Positions 9,039 to 17,132 of a stretch of 52,043 nt of DNA are shown one piece after another. Positions within the stretch are counted from its first letter, which is position 1; the number at the start of each line of letters is the position of its first letter. The stretch is from assembly GCA_040387515.1 (NCBI GenBank), contig JAZKDP010000017.1:1-52043 (forward strand), read 5' to 3'. Made by a program: the position numbers and the translations under genes. Below the pieces are notes generated by a model. That model saw nothing but the letters and a program-made list of their open reading frames with translations. It did not search any database and was not told the origin of the DNA. The DNA is from Methylotenera_A sp040387515 (GTDB lineage Bacteria > Pseudomonadota > Gammaproteobacteria > Burkholderiales > Methylophilaceae).

Positions 9039-9485
9039 TTAAGCGCCATCTATTTCACGTTGACCACAAATAAAACCTAAGCCAGAGCTTTCTGATTTAA
9101 AGTTGATTGTTGAACCTTTAGGGAAGAAAAACACATCACCAGGCAACGCTTTTACTGTTGTAGTCCCATCATTAATAGTCATTTCACCTTTGATAATGAT
9201 TTTAGCCTCATCGTAACCATAGGTATAAGTTAATGATTTACCTTTATCCATTCTGAATAGACCACAGGCGATTGGTGCTTTAGGGTCGCTGGATGCAACA
9301 ATATCTTCCAAGAAAGCATTGGTGCCTTCTACGTTCATGGATTTAATTTTCATGCGAGCTGCATTTTTAAAGTACTCCATTTTTTTACTTCCAGCAGGCA
9401 CTTCTACACCATGCGCCATTAATCCTGCGGCATATGAAACAGCAACTGCAACAACGAGACCCCCTAATAAATAAGACTTTTTCAT
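9039..9485 (-). CDS. Exported cupin-domain protein
   Basis: The 148-residue precursor starts MKKSYLLGGLVVAV, with a signal peptide or membrane anchor to about residue 24. The remainder is a single cupin barrel resembling the EutQ type: YGYDEAKIIIKGEMTIND then ALPGDVFFFPKGSTINFKS. Cupins bind metals or small ligands, and the classic metal-binding histidines are largely missing here, so a binding or sensing role is as likely as catalysis. Upstream starts (GTG 9497, ATG 9491) exist; ATG 9485 is preferred because GTGGGG lies at usable spacing. It is the first gene of the minus-strand operon cupin, 507-aa protein, porin. Confidence 0.75.
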   Translation of the reverse strand: MKKSYLLGGLVVAVAVSYAAGLMAHGVEVPAGSKKMEYFKNAARMKIKSMNVEGTNAFLEDIVASSDPKAPIACGLFRMDKGKSLTYTYGYDEAKIIIKGEMTINDGTTTVKALPGDVFFFPKGSTINFKSESSGLGFICGQREIDGA

Positions 9486-9520
9486 TTTCATCCCCACAAT
9501 TAAAGATTGATAATTTAATT

Positions 9521-9536
9521 AAGAACGTTTGTTCTT
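9521..9536. promoter_or_regulatory. Perfect palindrome in the cupin operon leader
   Basis: AAGAAC GTTT GTTCTT is a perfect 6-base-arm inverted repeat 36 bases upstream of the cupin start. It may be an operator or a small leader hairpin. No regulator can be assigned from sequence. Confidence 0.4.
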
Positions 9537-9575
9537 TCATTAGAGACATCATATTTGTTAATGGAATGTAATTTC

Positions 9576-9605
9576 TTGACAAAAAACCCCTATAAACAGT
9601 ATAAA
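9576..9605 (+). promoter_or_regulatory. Candidate sigma-70 promoter for the LuxR-type gene
   Basis: TTGACA (9576-9581) and TATAAA (9600-9605) are separated by 18 bases on the plus strand. Both boxes are close to consensus and point toward the regulator gene at 9754, giving a leader of about 140 bases. A second TTGACA at 9664-9669 lies closer, but its possible -10 (TAAGAT) is at 19-base spacing. Confidence 0.45.
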
Positions 9606-9616
9606 AAGTAAATATG

Positions 9617-9655
9617 TTGTAATGAAAATGTAAACATAATGTAAGTCTAATGCGT
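9617..9655. promoter_or_regulatory. Helically phased direct repeats, probable activator site
   Basis: TTGTAA (9617), ATGTAA (9628) and ATGTAA (9639) recur at exactly 11-base intervals, and a degenerate fourth unit starts at 9650. Read on the minus strand they lie just upstream of and overlapping the -35 position of a TATACT box (9603-9598) that would drive the cupin operon. Helix-phased repeats of this kind are typical of activator binding. Confidence 0.45.
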
Positions 9656-9753
9656 TATTCGGATTGACAAATCATCAAGAATTAAGAGTAAGATATAAAT
9701 AGGAATTAATATAGTGATTACTAATTGTGTGTGAGATTACTGGAGTTAACTAA

Positions 9754-10548
9754 TTGAATTTATTCAATTATAAAGATGAGCCGCCTTCAAAGCGTATTTT
9801 AAAGCAGCATTTTATTGATGCTAACAGAGATGCGTTTCCGCAAGATACACTTAACTGTGTTGCTCATCTGATATTAACAGTTGAAGACCCAGATGAAATG
9901 ATGACAATTGCTTTAGAGTTTATCGTGAAGAAACTTGAGGCATGTCGCGCAGATATTGGCTTTGTTCGGCCACAAGATCATATTTATAAACCTGCCACGA
10001 TTTATTATAGTGCGAGTTCGGACCCTCCGAATTGCACAGGTACCGTATTTTCTAATCAAGATAAAGTGTTTCAAAAAACTTGGCATCAGCGCTTGCCAGT
10101 GGCATGCGATAACGTGCAATCAAATCCATTACTTTATGATTCAAGAAAAAAATTTGAATCTATACAAAGTAAGTCAATTTTGTTTCAGCGACTCGTTTGG
10201 GATAAAACCCCCGTGGGCATGACATGTATAGATTTTACGCATGAGCACCATATTTGGACGCCAACCGAAATTGATTTCGTAGCAGTGTTCAGTGAGGTGT
10301 TTTTGGGGCCATTACTTGGCATTAGTCATTATTGGCACGACCCTGAAAAGTATCGACTCATCAAAAAACCCACACAGTCTGAATTGATGGCAATTAAACT
10401 TGCTGCAAAAGGCTTTAGCTATAAACAAATTGCTGAAGAGCTAGGTAAGTCAATTCGTACCATAGAGAATCAGCTTAGAAATGCGAGAGATACGCTCAAC
10501 GCATCAAATCAGGCGGAATTAATTACCAAATGCGAGATATGGCTTTAG
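9754..10548 (+). CDS. LuxR-type transcriptional regulator with GAF-like sensor region
   Basis: The 264-residue protein has an N-terminal region (about 20-190) that looks GAF-like (two halves around FIVKKLEACRADIGFVRP and SILFQRLVWDKTPVGMTCID) and a C-terminal LuxR/GerE helix-turn-helix (about 203-262; LAAKGFSYKQIAEELGKS then RTIENQLRNARDTL). It starts at TTG 9754, with TGGAG 8 bases upstream and no better ATG. It is divergent from the exported cupin operon, which is its most likely target. No receiver domain is present, so it is probably controlled by ligand or redox state and not by phosphorylation. Confidence 0.8.
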   Translation: MNLFNYKDEPPSKRILKQHFIDANRDAFPQDTLNCVAHLILTVEDPDEMMTIALEFIVKKLEACRADIGFVRPQDHIYKPATIYYSASSDPPNCTGTVFSNQDKVFQKTWHQRLPVACDNVQSNPLLYDSRKKFESIQSKSILFQRLVWDKTPVGMTCIDFTHEHHIWTPTEIDFVAVFSEVFLGPLLGISHYWHDPEKYRLIKKPTQSELMAIKLAAKGFSYKQIAEELGKSIRTIENQLRNARDTLNASNQAELITKCEIWL

Positions 10549-10600
10549 TGATATCAATAGGTATCACTTTAAGCTCTGTGGAAACATTCTTCATTTAAGC

Positions 10601-10628
10601 GCTCTGCGCTTTTAAAGTAACGCAGAGC
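10601..10628. terminator. Hairpin between convergent genes
   Basis: GCTCTGCG (10601-10608) and CGCAGAGC (10621-10628) form a perfect 8-base stem that can be extended inward by CTTT/AAAG. It lies between the convergent LuxR-type gene and the outer-membrane gene. The flanking T-runs are weak, so factor-independent termination is uncertain. Confidence 0.4.
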
Positions 10629-10718
10629 CTATAGCTTGGTGTTAATCCAGTATCTGAATATTGATTTTTAGACCAGCTAATCTTGAGAGGTAGAGTTAAG
10701 AGATGAAAGGGTTATTTA

Positions 10719-11588
10719 TCAAAATCGATAAACAGAACCAACCAAAAATTTTAAATCATCAGCAGCATCACTGACGCCTTTTTGAACGTTTATATCTGCA
10801 CTAAAATTAGGGTTTATCGTGTAGATAAGACCGAAATCTACTGTGTTCTTAAAACGCTCGCCAGGTTGTCTTGCTTTATATGAATAGTATTCTAGGTAGG
10901 TGCGTAACTTAGCATTGATTGCTTTACCAACTACTAAGGAATTCGCATAGGCAAAATCGTAACCTTCATGCTGCTCATCATTAATAGCGCTTAGAACCGT
11001 CATGCCACCAAGACTCCAATCATCCGCAAAATTGATGTTAAAAGGGACTCCTAATCCATACTCAATTTTATTATTGCCTAGATTTTCACGGTGCGTAGCA
11101 AACTTTATATACGGTAATAAACCTAAAGCGTATTGATCGGATGGATTATTGCCGAACACATTATATTTAAGTCGAAGTTGAGTGTCTGACGTCCCTTGAT
11201 TTCTCTCTTTACGCGGGCTGTTAGAAAATTCATCTGTTTTATTCAAATACAGGTCAGTTACTATCTGTAAGTCTGTTCGATTAGTTAAGCCGATTCTGAT
11301 ATTGTTAAAACTGCCGACTTCATATTGTCTGGTTTTTGTACAAATACCTTGATTACAATCATCATTTTTCGAGTAGCCTAAAAGGTTGGTTTCAATTTGA
11401 ATATGACCAGCGTCGACTGAATAAGGGCTATCGGTTTTGCTCGGCCTTTCAGTCGCCATCGCTCGCATAGCGTTAGCCGGAGTAGGGTTGAAAAGGGTGT
11501 ATTCCTCAGTTGCTTGCGTTATTGTGTTGTAAGCAAAAAATAAAATGCTGGTATACGTTTTTATGCTATTGCGATTAAAAAAATTCAT
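10719..11588 (-). CDS. Outer-membrane beta-barrel protein, phenol MetA-degradation family-like
   Basis: The 289-residue precursor has a signal peptide (about 1-26). The segment ATERPSKTDSPYSVDAGHIQIE near residues 45-66 is the hallmark opening of the phenol_MetA_deg transporter-like family. The rest is amphipathic beta-strand sequence ending in SVYRF with terminal Phe. Such proteins are thought to be outer-membrane channels for hydrophobic compounds, but most members have no tested substrate. It is transcribed alone, convergent with the LuxR-type gene. Confidence 0.78.
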   Translation of the reverse strand: MNFFNRNSIKTYTSILFFAYNTITQATEEYTLFNPTPANAMRAMATERPSKTDSPYSVDAGHIQIETNLLGYSKNDDCNQGICTKTRQYEVGSFNNIRIGLTNRTDLQIVTDLYLNKTDEFSNSPRKERNQGTSDTQLRLKYNVFGNNPSDQYALGLLPYIKFATHRENLGNNKIEYGLGVPFNINFADDWSLGGMTVLSAINDEQHEGYDFAYANSLVVGKAINAKLRTYLEYYSYKARQPGERFKNTVDFGLIYTINPNFSADINVQKGVSDAADDLKFLVGSVYRF

Positions 11589-12017
11589 TGCAGGTGTATT
11601 GCCTTTCTGAGATTGATAACAACTAATTGTTAGTCACAAAATATAGTTGTTAACGGCCCATTTCGTTACGCATCATTTAAATAAAGGTTACAAGAAAGCT
11701 GTTGATTTAGATCAGTTGTAACTTAAAAAAATATTTAATATCAATTGATTAAGTTATTAATCTCCACCATTACTTCATAAGTGTGCGACCTAATTTCGCT
11801 AATATATTTTCAGTAAACTAACAAGTCGTCAGATTACATATTCGAATATTAAATAGTTGCAAAGTTATTCGTATGAAGTATAAAAATACTGTAAAGATAT
11901 TCATATTCTTGCATGTTTTTTTAAGGGTAACTTAATGTTGAACCGACTCAACTTGAGTATTTAATGCATGAAATAAGCATAGATTTTAGATTTATCTAAT
12001 CAATACAGTCTTTTTGT
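11589..12017. other. 429-base intergenic region, no gene seen
   Basis: AT-rich spacer upstream of the outer-membrane gene. It contains an FNR/ANR-like half-consensus TTGAT TTAG ATCAG at 11702-11715, matching TTGAT-N4-ATCAA at 9 of 10 positions, about 115 bases before the gene start. Nothing else coding or structural stands out. Confidence 0.5.
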
Positions 12018-12992
12018 TTAATATTGAATTTCTAGATTTACTATTTCGGACAAAAGCTGTTTTTTCAGATATCTAGTTACTGGTAGCATTGGTAGTCTTA
12101 ATTCCTCTTGAATGTCACCGCGCGCAGATAGTATCGCTTTGATAGGCGCAGGATTAGGTTCTGAGAACAATAGGCGAATCAGTGGTAATAGTTGATTAAA
12201 TTGCGCTCGTGCAGCAAGAAAATTACCACTTAAAATCTGATTGTAAATATCCAGGCATAACTCAGGTTTAACATGGGCTGTTGCTGAAATCGCACCAACG
12301 CCACCCGCGCACATTGTTTGGAGTAAAAGACTATCGTCACCGCACAATACATTTAAAGAGGTTCGATTAATCGTATCGACAATTTGATTGATATTACTGC
12401 TAGATTCTTTTATTGCAACGAAACGACTGTCTTCTGAAAGCTTGATTAGTGAAGGAAGCTCAATGTTGATGCCAGCTCTTGCTGGAATGTTATAAATAAC
12501 GATAGGGTGCGACGCTGCGTCAGCGATCATCAGGAAATGTATGACAATACCAGTCTGAGATGGCCTGATGTAATAGGGCGCAGATATTAAATATGCACAA
12601 ATTCTGAATTGATTGAAATGCCTGATTTTCTTGGTTACAGAGAGGGTGTCTGCACCACTAATCCCCATCATCACAGGGTAATTAGGATTGACTGTTTCTA
12701 ATACCGTTTTTAATACTGTTTCTTTTTCATCATCACTTAAATGTGCTGCTTCACCTGTCGTCCCACAGACTACTAGCCCATGCACACCTGAGCGGGTCAT
12801 TCTCAGCACTAGATTTCTTAAAGCGATTATGTCTATATTTCCATCTTTAAAGGGGGTGATAATTGGCACCCAAATGCCTTTAAAATCCTGTTGGGGTTTG
12901 ATAGGCAATATTGAGGCGCTGTTTTGAGCATTGGTATTGATACTATGTATGTTTGTAAAATGCTGATCTCTTTGGTCTTGTAATTTGCACAT
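12018..12992 (-). CDS. DapA-like (dihydrodipicolinate synthase family) class I aldolase
   Basis: The 324-residue protein is a TIM-barrel lyase of the DapA/NAL family. Seen directly: the GTTGE motif with T78-T79, Y167 in the IYNIPARAG segment (with the conserved Arg), and the Schiff-base K195 in VAIKESSS. These are all the residues needed for pyruvate aldol chemistry. It carries about 36 extra N-terminal residues before the usual FKGIWVPIITPF start. It begins three bases after the stop of the preceding 144-aa gene, so the two are coupled. It may be the biosynthetic enzyme for lysine or a paralogue acting on a keto-sugar acid; the absence of lysine genes nearby and the odd neighbour favour a specialised paralogue. 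Confidence 0.82.
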   Translation of the reverse strand: MCKLQDQRDQHFTNIHSINTNAQNSASILPIKPQQDFKGIWVPIITPFKDGNIDIIALRNLVLRMTRSGVHGLVVCGTTGEAAHLSDDEKETVLKTVLETVNPNYPVMMGISGADTLSVTKKIRHFNQFRICAYLISAPYYIRPSQTGIVIHFLMIADAASHPIVIYNIPARAGINIELPSLIKLSEDSRFVAIKESSSNINQIVDTINRTSLNVLCGDDSLLLQTMCAGGVGAISATAHVKPELCLDIYNQILSGNFLAARAQFNQLLPLIRLLFSEPNPAPIKAILSARGDIQEELRLPMLPVTRYLKKQLLSEIVNLEIQY

Positions 12993-12995
12993 GAC

Positions 12996-13430
12996 TTAGT
13001 TCTGCACCAAGGTGATACGACCAAATTCTGCACTGGGCAAGCTTCGCATAATAGATGTCATTAGCTTGTCTTCAATCTTTCCATCAAAACATAAACAAAC
13101 TTTCATTTTTCTAGCATGGTTAATTGGCTCAATTCGAATGAATGAAATGTAATCTTTAAAATTATTCATCATCAATTGTCGAAATTGGGTAAACCATTGT
13201 GTTTCAACTGTAATGTAAATATTTAGACGTTGAGTGATTGCTCTGATAGGATTTTGATGGTGACTTGCTTTTAAATGTTGCGGAAGTGCATCACTGTGGA
13301 TGTTAGAAGAATCGAGCTTAATGGCGGGATGCGTTAATAACGTAGCTGTTTGTACCTTAACTAGGGTACTTTTAAATACATTGTTAATATGATGATTAGA
13401 GCGATTTTTTAACATGTGTAACGAGTTCAT
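12996..13430 (-). CDS. Unrecognised 144-aa protein coupled to the DapA-like gene
   Basis: I do not recognise this protein. The first 60 or so residues are basic and poor in structure. The last 75 (from ITQRLNIYITVETQWF to RITLVQN) alternate strand, helix, strand, strand, helix, strand and could form a ferredoxin- or ACT-like fold, which would suit a regulatory subunit. No signal peptide or membrane helix is seen. ATG 13430 is chosen because AGGAAAG precedes it; a longer frame starts at 13451 without a ribosome site. The stop is 3 bases from the DapA-like start. Confidence 0.6.
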   Translation of the reverse strand: MNSLHMLKNRSNHHINNVFKSTLVKVQTATLLTHPAIKLDSSNIHSDALPQHLKASHHQNPIRAITQRLNIYITVETQWFTQFRQLMMNNFKDYISFIRIEPINHARKMKVCLCFDGKIEDKLMTSIMRSLPSAEFGRITLVQN

Positions 13431-13668
13431 ATACCACTGCTTTCCTGTCATTAAACAAGTGGCTAGATTACGCTTTGTGATATTAAATTTTCATAAAATT
13501 ACGCATAACTCGTGTAAATATATAGTAAATTTAATGAGTAATAATTTAAAGAAGACAAGGAAAATTTACTGCTGTAATCAAATTATTTAAAAGAGAACCC
13601 TGCAAAATAAGTATTTGCGAAGCCGAGCTTTATAATAGCCGCAGTATGTATTAGTAGATTGAATTGGT

Positions 13669-14151
13669 ATGAATATTAGAGAAGCTACAGAAAATGATTT
13701 TGACCAAATATGGCCAATCTTTCATGAGGTAGTCTCGGTAGGTGAGACTTATGCTTACCCGCGAGATACGTCCAAAGAACAGGCATTAAAAATATGGATT
13801 GATACTCCGAGAATCACTTATGTGTTTGAAGAGGATGGCAGGATTTTTGGTACGTATTACTTAAAAACAAATCAGCTAGGGCCAGGTGAGCATGTCTGTA
13901 ATTGTGGCTATATGGTTTCAACAGAGGCTAGAGGACGCGGACTTGCCACTGCCATGTGCGAACACTCTCAAAGTGTTGCAAGAGCATTTGGGTATAAAGC
14001 CATGCAGTTTAATTTTGTAGCGTCCACTAATGAAGGTGCTGTCAGGCTTTGGAATAAACTCGGCTTTGCTACGGTTGGGCGATTACCTAAAGCATTTAAT
14101 CATCCGTTAAAAGGTTATGTAGATGCACTAGTCATGTATAAGTGGCTATAA
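13669..14151 (+). CDS. GNAT-family N-acetyltransferase
   Basis: The 160-residue protein shows the GNAT fold from strand 1 (MNIREATENDFDQIWPIFHEV) through the acetyl-CoA binding motif A, VSTEARGRGLATAMCEH, with the R-G-R-G-L-A turn at 88-93, and the late NxGAVRLWNKLGFATVGRLP segment. It transfers an acetyl group from acetyl-CoA to an amine; the substrate is unknown, and the resemblance is to general L-amino-acid or antibiotic-like GNATs. A TATAAT at 13631-13636 lies 33 bases upstream. It stands alone between divergent and tandem neighbours. Confidence 0.88.
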   Translation: MNIREATENDFDQIWPIFHEVVSVGETYAYPRDTSKEQALKIWIDTPRITYVFEEDGRIFGTYYLKTNQLGPGEHVCNCGYMVSTEARGRGLATAMCEHSQSVARAFGYKAMQFNFVASTNEGAVRLWNKLGFATVGRLPKAFNHPLKGYVDALVMYKWL

Positions 14152-14364
14152 ATATATTATCTGATATAAGGGTCGTTAAATACCATTGTCACGTTGATAA
14201 TCTATTCGACGGATTTAATTTAAATAATAAAATATTGACAGTTGATATAACTTAACTTTTTATCCAGTTTAATCTTATCTAAGATAAACATACTCAATGT
14301 AGTTTGGTTTTCCAATGAATAATATAGAGTCAAATAATGCGCTAAATGCTAGCAAAGGATCAAT

Positions 14365-16317
14365 ATGCTGAAAAGTTTTTGGAAAAAAACTTCATCTTCG
14401 CCCCATTTAATTGCTTTACGTATTTTTATTATCTATGTCTTAATTGGTGTTTTATGGATATTTTTCAGCGATCGTATCCTTCAGACGCTGGTCTCTACGC
14501 AGGAACAATTCACTCATTACAGTATTTATAAAGGCTGGGCATATATTACGCTTACAGCTTTTCTGCTTTATTTCTTGGTACGCGAAACCATACAAGAACA
14601 TCTCGAAATCGAAAGCTCTTTACATGTAAGTGAGGAGCGTTGGAAATTTGCGTTAGAGGGTGCTGGAGATGGTGTTTGGGATTGGAGCATGCCGACGGAC
14701 CAAGTGTTTCGCTCGGCTCGATGGAAAGAAATCTACGGATATACCAACAACGAATTGGAAGAAACTGCTGTAGCAGGGCGAAGGCTTGTGCATCCAGACG
14801 ATTTGACTCATATGCTGGAAGATACACAGGCATATCTGCAGGGGAGAAAGGATATCTATACATCTGAATTCCGCCTTCGCTGCAAAGATGGCAGCTGGAA
14901 ATGGACGCTCAGTCGCGGCATGGTAATCAGCCGCGACGCTGATGGTAAACCGTTGCGCATGATTGGTACGCATACTGACATCAGTGAAAGAAAAAATGCT
15001 GAGGCTCAAGTGTTCCGTTTGGCGCACTATGATCAAATCACTCATCTGCCCAATCGAGTTTTGTTTCTAGACCGCTTCCAACAAGAGATTAAAAAGTGCC
15101 AGCGCAACAATCAATCGATCACTTTAATGTATCTGGATTTGGACAACTTCAAAGAAATCAACGATACGCTCGGGCATGAGATGGGAGATTTATTGTTGAA
15201 AGAAACCGCGAGCCGCCTAGTTAAGTGTGTAAGAGCTGATGATACTGTCGCGCGCATGGGCGGCGATGAATTCACCATCATATTGAGTAATCTCAATAAT
15301 CAAATGAGTACCGAACGTATTGCACAAAATATTTTAGATAAATTTACAGAACCCTTTAATTTGGAGGATGAGGTTGTATATATCACCACCAGCATAGGTA
15401 TTAGTGTTTATCCAGTTGATGGTACCGAGGTAGATGCGCTACTTAAAAGCGCAGATCAAGCGATGTATGCGGCTAAAGAGCAGGGTAGAAACCGTTATCA
15501 CTATTTTACTTCGTCCATGCAAGATGCCGCATTAACGCGCATGCATTTGAGCAACGATCTGCGCGGCGCACTAGCCGCAAACCAATTTAAACTGCATTAC
15601 CAGCCTATTGTAGATCTTGCGTCGGGCAGTATTCACAAAGCTGAAGCGCTAATCCGCTGGCAACACCCGCAACGTGGTTTGGTGAGTCCGGTTGAGTTTA
15701 TACCTATTGCAGAACACACGGGCATGATTATTGAAATTGGTGATTGGGTATTTGCTGAAGCTGTGCGCCAAGTTGCTCAATGGCGTCAGCACGACATTGA
15801 TTTTCAAATCAGTATCAATCGCTCTCCTGTACAGTTTAGGGCTAATCACAACCATCACCTGAATTGGGTTAAGCATTTACAGGCGCGTGGATTGTCTGGA
15901 AACAGTATTTGTATTGAGATTACTGAAGGTTTATTGCTGGACGCGCGTGATGTGGTCATCAGCCAGCTAGCAAACTATCATAAAGCTGGTATTCAGATAG
16001 CGATTGATGATTTTGGGACCGGTTATTCATCGCTGGCTTATTTAAGAAAATTCGATATTGATTATGTGAAAATAGATAGGTCATTCACCACTAATATCCA
16101 TCCAGATTCTAACGATTTAGTGTTATGCGAAGCAATTATTGCCATGGCGCATAAATTAGGCAAAAAAGTAGTCGCAGAAGGCATTGAAACGCAAGAGCAG
16201 CTAGATTTATTGATAGCGGCAGGTTGTGATTTTGGGCAAGGCTATTTATTTTCTAAGCCAATTCCTGCCAAAGAATTCGAAAATCTCTTATGGAAAAAAC
16301 CAAAGTCTAAAATTTAG
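14365..16317 (+). CDS. Membrane PAS-GGDEF-EAL cyclic-di-GMP protein
   Basis: The 650-residue protein has two N-terminal membrane helices (about 15-35 and 55-73), a PAS/PAC domain (about 90-215; WKFALEGAGDGVWDW to GTHTDISERKNAE), a GGDEF domain and an EAL domain. The diguanylate cyclase site is intact (G299-G300-D301-E302-F303), with an RxxD product-inhibition site (RADD) five residues before it. The phosphodiesterase site is also intact: E427-A428-L429, EITEG, DDFGTG, the YVKIDRSF lysine and AEGIET. Both activities are therefore possible, switched by the sensory part. It is a single gene with no obvious partner. Confidence 0.93.
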   Translation: MLKSFWKKTSSSPHLIALRIFIIYVLIGVLWIFFSDRILQTLVSTQEQFTHYSIYKGWAYITLTAFLLYFLVRETIQEHLEIESSLHVSEERWKFALEGAGDGVWDWSMPTDQVFRSARWKEIYGYTNNELEETAVAGRRLVHPDDLTHMLEDTQAYLQGRKDIYTSEFRLRCKDGSWKWTLSRGMVISRDADGKPLRMIGTHTDISERKNAEAQVFRLAHYDQITHLPNRVLFLDRFQQEIKKCQRNNQSITLMYLDLDNFKEINDTLGHEMGDLLLKETASRLVKCVRADDTVARMGGDEFTIILSNLNNQMSTERIAQNILDKFTEPFNLEDEVVYITTSIGISVYPVDGTEVDALLKSADQAMYAAKEQGRNRYHYFTSSMQDAALTRMHLSNDLRGALAANQFKLHYQPIVDLASGSIHKAEALIRWQHPQRGLVSPVEFIPIAEHTGMIIEIGDWVFAEAVRQVAQWRQHDIDFQISINRSPVQFRANHNHHLNWVKHLQARGLSGNSICIEITEGLLLDARDVVISQLANYHKAGIQIAIDDFGTGYSSLAYLRKFDIDYVKIDRSFTTNIHPDSNDLVLCEAIIAMAHKLGKKVVAEGIETQEQLDLLIAAGCDFGQGYLFSKPIPAKEFENLLWKKPKSKI

Positions 16318-16762
16318 CTGCCTCCAAAAGAAAAAGACTTAAGCCGTTCAGAATTGCCTGCCATATTAATACAGAATTAAGTAAGCTTACGGCAGACAGT
16401 TATTACATCAGAAAGCAAGATAACTACTAAATGAAGCTAGCAGTTGCCTTTTTTAGCTTGCCCAGGAGGACAGTGATGCCCAAAATGATGGCAGCCAGAG
16501 AATGCAAATACACTCAGAAGTAAAACTATAATCGATATTTTTTTCATGAGACCAATTTACCATAAATTTGTAAGAAAAGATTTTATCAATTTAAATTCGA
16601 ATTATTAGTTATGGCTAATGATGTAAAGCTGTTTTTGGAGTTTTGATAAGTGCCGAGATTTATCACTTTGTAGTTTAAATTAATAAGGCTGAAACCTATA
16701 TGGAATCAGCTTTTTAATTTTGTGGTGCGCTCAAGCAGATGCAGATTAGTCAATCGCTACAG
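16318..16762. other. 445-base spacer holding one tiny gene
   Basis: Apart from the lipoprotein frame at 16437-16547, this AT-rich stretch between convergent genes has only a weak hairpin near 16685-16711 (GGCTGA with ATCAGC, followed by TTTTT on the plus strand), possibly a terminator. No other feature was seen. Confidence 0.5.
16437..16547 (-). CDS. Tiny putative lipoprotein with a Cys/His-rich tail, 36 aa
   Basis: A 36-residue frame starts MKKISIIVLLLSVFAFSGC, which is a compact lipoprotein signal with lipobox FSGC (C19). The mature peptide is only 18 residues, with four histidines and two further cysteines and the motif CPPGQAKKGNC. PPGxAKK motifs recur in small envelope proteins of proteobacteria. 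The His/Cys content suggests metal binding, by inference only. The ribosome site is weak (GGTCTC), so translation is not certain, but the signal sequence is too good to dismiss. Confidence 0.5.
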   Translation of the reverse strand: MKKISIIVLLLSVFAFSGCHHFGHHCPPGQAKKGNC

Positions 16763-17032
16763 TTATTCGGCTTCTCGAAACTCATAAGCATCACGCAGTT
16801 TTGCATTAATTGCTTCTATATCATCGTCATCTAGTCTAGAGTCAATGGAGTGTGTTTCTGTAATGCTTTTGGGCGCTGCAGGTGTATTCGTAAACCACTT
16901 TTCAAATGGCTTTGCATCCACTCCTTGTGGCACATACCATTGTTTTAATTCGGCATTCCATTTTGCGCCCAATGATTTAGCTTGGTCTTTTTCACTAAAT
17001 GGTACTTTAAGGTTGGTTGTGCTTTCAGTCAT
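16763..17032 (-). CDS. DUF5710-domain protein, 89 aa
   Basis: The 89-residue protein has, at about residues 7-48, the DUF5710 pattern LKVPFSEKDQAKSLGAKWN then KQWYVPQGVDAKPFEKWF. This small fold is often found in proteins linked to DNA metabolism or mobile elements, and its function is not known. The C-terminal half is acidic and includes DDDDIEAINAKLRDAYEF. It lies 100 bases downstream of the J-domain operon on the same strand and may be a fifth member, or a separate unit. Confidence 0.75.
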   Translation of the reverse strand: MTESTTNLKVPFSEKDQAKSLGAKWNAELKQWYVPQGVDAKPFEKWFTNTPAAPKSITETHSIDSRLDDDDIEAINAKLRDAYEFREAE

Positions 17033-17132
17033 GCTTATCCTTTAGGTTAAGATATTCTATTTAAGCCATACACTGGTGATCAGAATTCAATCGTTGAGAA
17101 AGTTAAAATAGTGTTTTCTGTCTCAAGTAATG

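Noticed and set aside
14444..14867. Several overlapping frames inside the GGDEF-EAL gene
   Set aside because: The PAS-GGDEF-EAL frame is continuous with all motifs; the others are chance frames.
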